Part shown: positions 59,040 to 64,000 of the stretch, one piece after another
Numbering within the stretch: the first letter of the stretch is position 1
Layout of the letters: each line of letters starts with the position of its first letter
DNA from: a candidate division KSB1 bacterium
GTDB taxonomy: Bacteria > Zhuqueibacterota > Zhuqueibacteria > Zhuqueibacterales > Zhuqueibacteraceae
Reading direction: 5' to 3'
Length of the DNA stretch: 64,000 bases
NCBI GenBank assembly: GCA_034506255.1
Contig: JAPDPX010000003.1
Coordinates: 62,001 to 126,000 of the forward strand
Notes under the pieces: generated by a model
Database searches by the model: none
Told to the model about the DNA's origin: nothing
Seen by the model: the letters and a program-made list of their open reading frames with translations, nothing else
Program-made: the position numbers and the translations under genes

Positions 59040-60377
59040 ATGGGTGTGATGCTGCAGGCATTTTATTGGAACTGTCCCGGCGAGGAGGGCCGCGATTACC
59101 AATGGTGGGAATATGTGCGGGCGCAGATTCCGGAACTGGCGGCGACCGGCTTCACCGCGCTGTGGCTGCCGCCGGCACACAAGGCCGCCAATCTCGACGG
59201 GCCCTCGATGGGCTATGATCCTTACGATTACTATGATCTCGGCGAGTTCGATCAAAAAGGCGGTGTGCCCACGTGGTTTGGCACCAAAGCAGAGTTGCTT
59301 GCTTTGATCCAGACCGCACATCAACACGGCATGACGGTGATCGCCGACATGGTGATCAACCACAACAGCGGCGCCGACGCCACCGAGGTCAATCCCATCA
59401 CCGGACAGGCGCGCTGGACGCTGTTCCAGCCCAAGAGCGGCCGTTTCCCGCGCAACTGGGAATGTTTTCATCCCAACATGTATGAATCATGGGACGAGAG
59501 CACGTTCGGTGACATGCCCGATCTCTCGCACCGCAATCCCTACGTCTTTGGCGAGATCATCAAACTGGCGCGCTGGCTGGTGGAGGAAATCGGATTCGAT
59601 GGCTTTCGCTATGATTTCGTCAAGGGCTATGGCGCCGGCACCGTGGCGGCGATTCAGGAGTATCGCTATCAGCGCAACGGCCAGTTGTTCAGACCCTATG
59701 GCGTGGCGGAACACTGGGACAGCGCGCGTGCCATCGAGCAATGGGTCAATGTGACCAATTTCTCCAACACCAATCCGGTGGATGCCTTCGACTTCCCCCT
59801 GCGCGAGCTGCTCAAGGGGCTGTGCGATCAATACGGCTTCAGTCTGCGCCATCTCGTGACCGGCGAGACGCTGCTGCAAGACCAGCCGCAAAGCACCGTC
59901 ACTTTTGTCGAGAATCACGATTTGCGCGACGAGGGCCGCCCCATCGTCAACGACAAGCTGCTGGCCTATAGTTTCATCCTGGCGCACGAGGGCTATCCCT
60001 GCGTCTTCTGGAAGGATTATTTCAACGCCGGCCTGCATCTGCGCGGCACGCCACACGGCATCGCCGCACTGATTCAGGCGCACGAGACCTACGCGGCGGG
60101 CACCACCGCGGTTTTGTATGTCGATGATGATTTCTATCTGATGCAGCGCACCGGTGCGGGCGGGCGGCCGGGGTTGATCTATGCCCTCAACAATCGCGGC
60201 GATATCTGGCGCGGGGCATGGGTCACCACGCAGTGGCGCAACACGGGCTTTACGCCGGTGGCGTGGTGGAGTGCGAGAGATCGCAATCGCCCCAACGACC
60301 AGCAAGCGGCGGCCGACGGCCGTGCCGAGTTCTATGCACCGCCGCGCGGTTACGTGATCTATGCCCCCAGGATCTGA
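59040..60377 (+). CDS. Alpha-amylase, GH13 (cytoplasmic type)
   Basis: A 445-residue (beta/alpha)8 glycosidase acting on alpha-1,4 glucans. The four GH13 regions are present: A-D-M-V-I-N-H (I), G-F-D-G-F-R-Y-D-F-V-K (II, nucleophile Asp), V-A-E-H-W (III, acid Glu) and F-V-E-N-H-D (IV, stabiliser Asp). The opening M-L-Q-A-F-Y-W-N-C-P matches the GH13_5-like bacterial liquefying/cytoplasmic group. No signal peptide, so it acts inside the cell or is released by other means. An AGGAG ribosome-binding site precedes the ATG at 59040. With GH57 and SusC/SusD within 14 kb, it fits an alpha-glucan utilisation theme. Confidence 0.94.
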   Translation: MGVMLQAFYWNCPGEEGRDYQWWEYVRAQIPELAATGFTALWLPPAHKAANLDGPSMGYDPYDYYDLGEFDQKGGVPTWFGTKAELLALIQTAHQHGMTVIADMVINHNSGADATEVNPITGQARWTLFQPKSGRFPRNWECFHPNMYESWDESTFGDMPDLSHRNPYVFGEIIKLARWLVEEIGFDGFRYDFVKGYGAGTVAAIQEYRYQRNGQLFRPYGVAEHWDSARAIEQWVNVTNFSNTNPVDAFDFPLRELLKGLCDQYGFSLRHLVTGETLLQDQPQSTVTFVENHDLRDEGRPIVNDKLLAYSFILAHEGYPCVFWKDYFNAGLHLRGTPHGIAALIQAHETYAAGTTAVLYVDDDFYLMQRTGAGGRPGLIYALNNRGDIWRGAWVTTQWRNTGFTPVAWWSARDRNRPNDQQAAADGRAEFYAPPRGYVIYAPRI

Positions 60378-60538
60378 CCGGAAGCCGGCGTTCGCCGGCG
60401 GTGGAATTTGCGGACAGGGCGCCGGGCGCGTGAAGTGAGCGGCCTGCCGTTCCCCCTGACCGCGCGTGGAATCTCCGGATGCGGGCGTGTGGAAATATGT
60501 CGACGTTGGAGCAGGTCGCCCCCGATCAGGTGAAGACC

Positions 60539-60573
60539 AAAAATCCCCGGCGCGATGAGCGGCCGGGGATTTT
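60539..60573. terminator. Bidirectional terminator between the amylase and rlmD genes
   Basis: AAAATCCCCGGC and GCCGGGGATTTT form a perfect 12-bp stem around a 10-base loop, with A/T runs on both sides. It lies between the convergent genes ending at 60377 (plus) and 60596 (minus). Confidence 0.92.
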
Positions 60574-60595
60574 CATTTTCTCAGGCGGGTGTGTG

Positions 60596-62038
60596 TCAGT
60601 TTCTTTCCAACAATCCCACGACTTCACAATGCGCGGTGTGCGGAAACATGTCCACCGGCTGGACCTTTTGCAGGTGATAGTCGCGGCTGCACAGGTCTTT
60701 GAGATCACGGGCAAAGGTCGCAGGATTGCAGGAGATGTAGACGATGCGTTGCGGCGCGAGCTCCAGCAGTTTTTGAACGACCCTGGGGTGCATGCCGGCA
60801 CGCGGCGGGTCGGCGATCACCACCTCCGGCCGGCCCCAGCGGTGGATCAACAGCGGCACCCGCGCCAGCTCATCCTTCAGATCACCCAGAATGAAGTGGC
60901 AGTTGGTGATTTCATTGATGCGGCAATTGACGCCGGCATCATAGATCGCCTGGGGCACGATTTCGAAGCCCAGCACCTGGCGTGCATGTTTGGCGATGAA
61001 GATCGAGATGGTGCCGGCGCCGCTGTAGAGATCGTAAACCGTTTCCCTGCCGGTGAGGCCGGCAAAATCGCGCGCAATGCCATAGAGCTTTTCGGCGCCT
61101 TCGGTGTTGGTTTGGAAGAAGGAATTGGCGGAGATTTGAAAAGTGTAATCGCCGATCTGGTCGCGCACAAAGCCGGGGCCGTGCAGGATGATCTCTTCCT
61201 CACCCAGGGCGATCTGCGCCTTCGAGCGGTTGAGGTTGTGCACGATGGTGGTGATGTCCGGGAAGGCGGCGACCAGCTTGCGGCTCAGCTCCGCCACCGC
61301 CTCACGGCCGCCGGGCACCTCGCTGGTGACAAAGTTGACCATGAACTCGCCGGTGCGTTTGCCCTCGCGCAGCACGAGGAAGCGCCAGAAGCCGGTGTGA
61401 TCCTGCGTGGTGTAGGGCAGGAGGGGATGTTGCTGCACTGCTGCGCGCACGAATTGCAGCACGCGGTTGCTGCGCTCGGAGAGCAGCCAGCAGGCGTCGA
61501 TCGCCAGGGTCTTGTCATAGTGATTGGCGGCGTGCAGGCCGAGGGCAAAATCGCGGCTGGCCGCGGGCGCGTTGCTCTCGATTTCGTTGCGTGTCAGCCA
61601 GCGCTGACGCGAAAACGAGAACTCCATCTTGTTGCGGTAGAAAAAGGTCCGGGGCGAGCCCACCGTCTCATTCACCTGCGGCTGGGGGATGCCCGCAAGG
61701 TGCTCGAGGGTTTCGATGACCTGGCGGCGCTTGTAGGCCAGTTGCACCTCGTAGCGCAAATGCTGCAACAGGCAGCCACCGCACTCGCCGAAGTGCTGGC
61801 AGCGCGGGGCCACGTAGTTTTCCGATTGCCGCAAGACAGCGAGCGCACGGGCTTCGGCAAAGGCTTTTTTCTTTTTGATGATCTGCGCCCGCACGCGCTG
61901 GCCCGGCAAACCCTGGCCAACGAAAATGACGTATCCGTTCAGCCGTGCCAGACCCTTGGCGCCGAAGGCCAGGCCCTCGACCTCCAGCTCGATTTCACTG
62001 CCTTTTTTGAGCGTAATTTCCATCTTTCTGCCATCCAT
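60596..62038 (-). CDS. rlmD: 23S rRNA (uracil-5-)-methyltransferase, RlmD/RumA type
   Basis: A 480-residue SAM-dependent RNA uracil-C5 methyltransferase. A TRAM domain (~1-65: G-L-A-F-G-A-K-G-L-A-R-L-N-G-Y-V-I-F-V) is followed by an iron-sulfur motif C-x5-C-G-G-C (R-C-Q-H-F-G-E-C-G-G-C) near 85, with the fourth Cys later. The methyltransferase core has Y-D-L-Y-S-G-A-G-T-I-S (~350) and the catalytic Y-I-S-C-N-P-A-T-F-A-R-D-L (~445-457). Members modify U1939 or U747 of 23S rRNA or U54 of tRNA; which one cannot be told here. A second in-frame ATG at 62023 is equally plausible as start. Confidence 0.93.
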   Translation of the reverse strand: MDGRKMEITLKKGSEIELEVEGLAFGAKGLARLNGYVIFVGQGLPGQRVRAQIIKKKKAFAEARALAVLRQSENYVAPRCQHFGECGGCLLQHLRYEVQLAYKRRQVIETLEHLAGIPQPQVNETVGSPRTFFYRNKMEFSFSRQRWLTRNEIESNAPAASRDFALGLHAANHYDKTLAIDACWLLSERSNRVLQFVRAAVQQHPLLPYTTQDHTGFWRFLVLREGKRTGEFMVNFVTSEVPGGREAVAELSRKLVAAFPDITTIVHNLNRSKAQIALGEEEIILHGPGFVRDQIGDYTFQISANSFFQTNTEGAEKLYGIARDFAGLTGRETVYDLYSGAGTISIFIAKHARQVLGFEIVPQAIYDAGVNCRINEITNCHFILGDLKDELARVPLLIHRWGRPEVVIADPPRAGMHPRVVQKLLELAPQRIVYISCNPATFARDLKDLCSRDYHLQKVQPVDMFPHTAHCEVVGLLERN

Positions 62039-62121
62039 TGTGCGTGGTGAACCCGGTGCAGCACGGGCAGGTGCCCGTCCTGCTCACGAAATGGCGGCCG
62101 CGCCCTGCGGGGGCGGTGCGA

Positions 62122-63318
62122 TCAGACCTGGAGCCGCACCAGCTCGTGTTGCGGTTCGGTGTAAATCTCCGGACCGTTCTCCCCCGCGTAAACGTTGATC
62201 TCCAGGCGCACGCCGAATTCCGGCAAATAGATGCCCGGTTCGATGGAAAACGCCAGGCCGGGAATGATGTCACGGGAGTCGCGTGTTTCAAAACTGTCGA
62301 TATTCACCCCGCTGGCGTGCACCTCGGTGCCCAGGCTGTGGCCGGTGCGGTGCACGAAGTATTCGCCGTAGCCGGCCTGGGTAATGAACCGCCGCACCAC
62401 TTCATCGATCTGGTAGCCCTTCACGGGTTTTCCGGCCTGCCAGTTTTGCCGGAGGAAATCCACGCCCAAATCGCGCGCCTGGCGCACAATGTCGAACACC
62501 TTTTGCACCGCCGGTGGCACCTCCCGGCCGGCAAAACCCACCCAGGTGATGTCGGCAAAGACGGCGCGCGGCGTTTTTTTTCTGGCCCAGAGATCGATGA
62601 GAATCACGTCGCCCTTGCGGATCGGGCTGTGCTGCGTGGCGGTGGGGGCGTAATGCGGATTGCTGGCATTGCCATTGACCGCCACGATGGGGGGCGAATC
62701 CGTGAAGCAATTCTCCTGCGCGAAGCGCTGCAGGATGAACTGTTGCACCTCATACTCATTGAGGGGGCGGCCCGCCTGCAGCGCGGCCTCGATCATTTTG
62801 AAGGCTGCGCGTTGCGCGGCATCCACGACGTGCGCCGCGGCCACATGGCTGCGCAATTGCTCCGCACTCCAGCGCGCCGTGAATTCCTGAATCAAATTCG
62901 CGGAGGTGACGATCTCGACGTTTAAGGAGCGCAGCAATTCGAACATGCCGGCATCGAGATAGGAGGCGGTTGGCACATCGTTGCCCGGCGAGTATTCCAT
63001 GGCGATTTTGCCGGGCCGGGGCAGCAGCTCATCCAGGCGCTGCCGCATCTGCTGCAAACCGGCATACAGCATCATGCGCCCCGGCAGCGGGGGCAGGTTC
63101 ATTTTTTCGATGGCATGGCCGAGCAGCACCGGCTCACCAGCCTGCGGGATGAAATAGAACCAGCGCCGCGTAATATGATAGTCGGCGAGATTGAACAGCT
63201 CGCGCGCCACGGCATTCAACCCGCGAAAGTCGTAGATCAACCATCCGGCCAGTCCGTCGCGACGCAGCGCGGCCTGCACCGCGGCAATGTCCAGCGAAAA
63301 CACCGGTGTTTCCTTCAT
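62122..63318 (-). CDS. M24-family metallopeptidase (Xaa-Pro aminopeptidase-like)
   Basis: A 398-residue pita-bread-fold peptidase. An N-terminal creatinase-like domain (~1-150) precedes the catalytic domain, whose five dinuclear-metal ligands are visible: Asp in I-L-I-D-L-W, Asp in V-F-A-D-I-T, His in H-R-T-G-H-S-L-G, Glu in S-I-E-P-G-I-Y and Glu in V-R-L-E-I-N-V. This is the Xaa-Pro dipeptidase/aminopeptidase pattern. The start at 63318 follows a GGAGAGG ribosome-binding site. It lies 84 bp ahead of the rRNA methyltransferase on the same strand. Confidence 0.92.
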   Translation of the reverse strand: MKETPVFSLDIAAVQAALRRDGLAGWLIYDFRGLNAVARELFNLADYHITRRWFYFIPQAGEPVLLGHAIEKMNLPPLPGRMMLYAGLQQMRQRLDELLPRPGKIAMEYSPGNDVPTASYLDAGMFELLRSLNVEIVTSANLIQEFTARWSAEQLRSHVAAAHVVDAAQRAAFKMIEAALQAGRPLNEYEVQQFILQRFAQENCFTDSPPIVAVNGNASNPHYAPTATQHSPIRKGDVILIDLWARKKTPRAVFADITWVGFAGREVPPAVQKVFDIVRQARDLGVDFLRQNWQAGKPVKGYQIDEVVRRFITQAGYGEYFVHRTGHSLGTEVHASGVNIDSFETRDSRDIIPGLAFSIEPGIYLPEFGVRLEINVYAGENGPEIYTEPQHELVRLQV

Positions 63319-63575
63319 CAGGGCCTCTCCTTTCCAATCCAAATCCCCCCGCGATTTTACACGTGTTGCGATTGTGATGGGTGATGAATGGACGACTCGT
63401 ACCCGGCCCGCCGCGGCGCCGCGGGCACGATTGCGGTGAAAGAGCAGGCGCTTGCCGGAACTTCAGGCCAGCCCGCGCGGGCGCACAGATGTTGCCGCGG
63501 GCGCATCTTGTTGGCGCGAGGAATGGCAGTTCAGCATGTACCTGCAAACAGGCTCGACTTCAGAAACTGCCCGAG

Positions 63576-64000
63576 TCATACCAGATAGGGTACCGTCATG
63601 GCGCCGTTCGGCAGCAGGTAACAGGACTTCGCCTCCGGCAGCCAGGTGAAAGCAAGCTGCAGCGCTTCGGCCAGGCTGTTGGCCGGATGAAAACCCAGGC
63701 GCCCCACGGCAGCCGCTTCCAACTGACTGAGCAGAATGATGCGTGCTTGCGCAGTCTTCTGCCGCATCGAAACCTCCAGCGCCTCCCGGAAATGATGCTG
63801 GTGCAGGAAGGCACCGGCGGCTCTTTGGGGCATGGGCACGGCCGTTGCGCCGGCGTTTTTTTTCAGTGTCATGTCCTGATCACACGCGGCCGCCAGAATC
63901 ACCACGCCGCCCGGCCGCACAGCCGCCATGGCATTGTGCAGGGCGGTGTGCGCCTCGCTGAAGCTATGATCGTGGGGCGCGCCACCACTGCTGACAATCA
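63576..64000 (-). CDS. LarA-like (nickel-dependent lactate racemase family) protein, C-terminal part
   Basis: This is the last ~141 codons; the gene continues past the window edge. It begins I-V-S-S-G-G-A-P-H-D-H-S-F-S-E-A-H-T-A-L (64000 downward), then A-V-R-P-G-G-V-V-I-L-A-A-A-C-D. This is the conserved C-terminal domain of LarA/DUF2088 proteins, which racemise lactate or other hydroxyacids with a pincer nickel cofactor. The N-terminal catalytic domain and any larB/larC/larE genes lie outside, so substrate is open. Confidence 0.82.
   Translation of the reverse strand, partial: IVSSGGAPHDHSFSEAHTALHNAMAAVRPGGVVILAAACDQDMTLKKNAGATAVPMPQRAAGAFLHQHHFREALEVSMRQKTAQARIILLSQLEAAAVGRLGFHPANSLAEALQLAFTWLPEAKSCYLLPNGAMTVPYLV

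Noticed and set aside
1..64000. tRNA or rRNA genes
   Set aside because: No cloverleaf with a GGTTCGAATCC-like T arm and no rRNA core motif was noticed on either strand. A covariance-model scan would be decisive.

Overview
The window is a GC-rich, gene-dense bacterial chromosome segment from a Gram-negative organism with an outer membrane. It carries a TolC/MFP/RND efflux set, a SusC/SusD pair, secreted beta-barrels and many signal peptides. The SusC/SusD pair together with hisZ, single-copy salvage genes and many small palindromic repeats points to an FCB-group lineage (KSB1, Calditrichota or a similar candidate phylum). That placement is inference; no rRNA or tRNA gene was seen.

Layout. 0-8.4 kb: end of a PP2C phosphatase, then a PadR-regulated RND efflux cluster and an SDR oxidoreductase. 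8.5-15.1 kb: cold-shock protein, MBL-fold nuclease-like protein, GroES-like protein, then minus-strand nucleoside salvage (purine nucleoside phosphorylase, thymidine kinase, uridine kinase, cytidine deaminase), ssb and class I fructose-1,6-bisphosphatase. 15.4-20.3 kb: a RadC/JAB-DinG helicase fusion, a tiny membrane protein and an exported amidase. 20.7-24.5 kb: the most unusual region, described below. 24.8-30.2 kb: a nucleoside/simple-sugar ABC importer (ATPase and two permeases) and a secreted protein of unknown function. 30.4-37.8 kb: histidine operon hisZ-G-D-B-H-A-F with hisIE detached by a repeat; no hisC. 38.2-45 kb: pabB-pabC fusion, DJ-1/PfpI protein, a decayed IS66 element and glycerate kinase. 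45.6-60.4 kb: carbohydrate-related block (GH57, outer-membrane protein, SusD, SusC, a GH13 amylase) also holding a ParB-like gene, a truncated nitrilase-family gene and an NfeD/SPFH pair. 60.5-64 kb: RlmD-type methyltransferase, M24 peptidase and the end of a LarA-like gene.

The standout is a decayed diversity-generating retroelement (DGR) cassette at 20.7-24.5 kb. A NACHT ATPase ends in a formylglycine-generating-enzyme (C-type-lectin fold) domain whose last ~30 residues have the shape of a DGR variable region. About 70 bp downstream is the first ~42 codons of an Avd-like four-helix-bundle gene, cut off by repeats. No reverse transcriptase or template repeat is visible. The NACHT protein is also separated from an upstream signal/transmembrane segment by a single in-frame amber codon.

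A second theme is non-autonomous repeats associated with gene decay. A 361-bp element with 10-bp terminal inverted repeats occurs twice in opposite orientation: once nested inside another terminal-repeat element beside the avd remnant, and once beside the nitrilase remnant. A related palindromic repeat lies in frame inside the ABC ATPase gene, adding ~78 residues before its signature motif. Other copies split the his operon and fill the long spacers.
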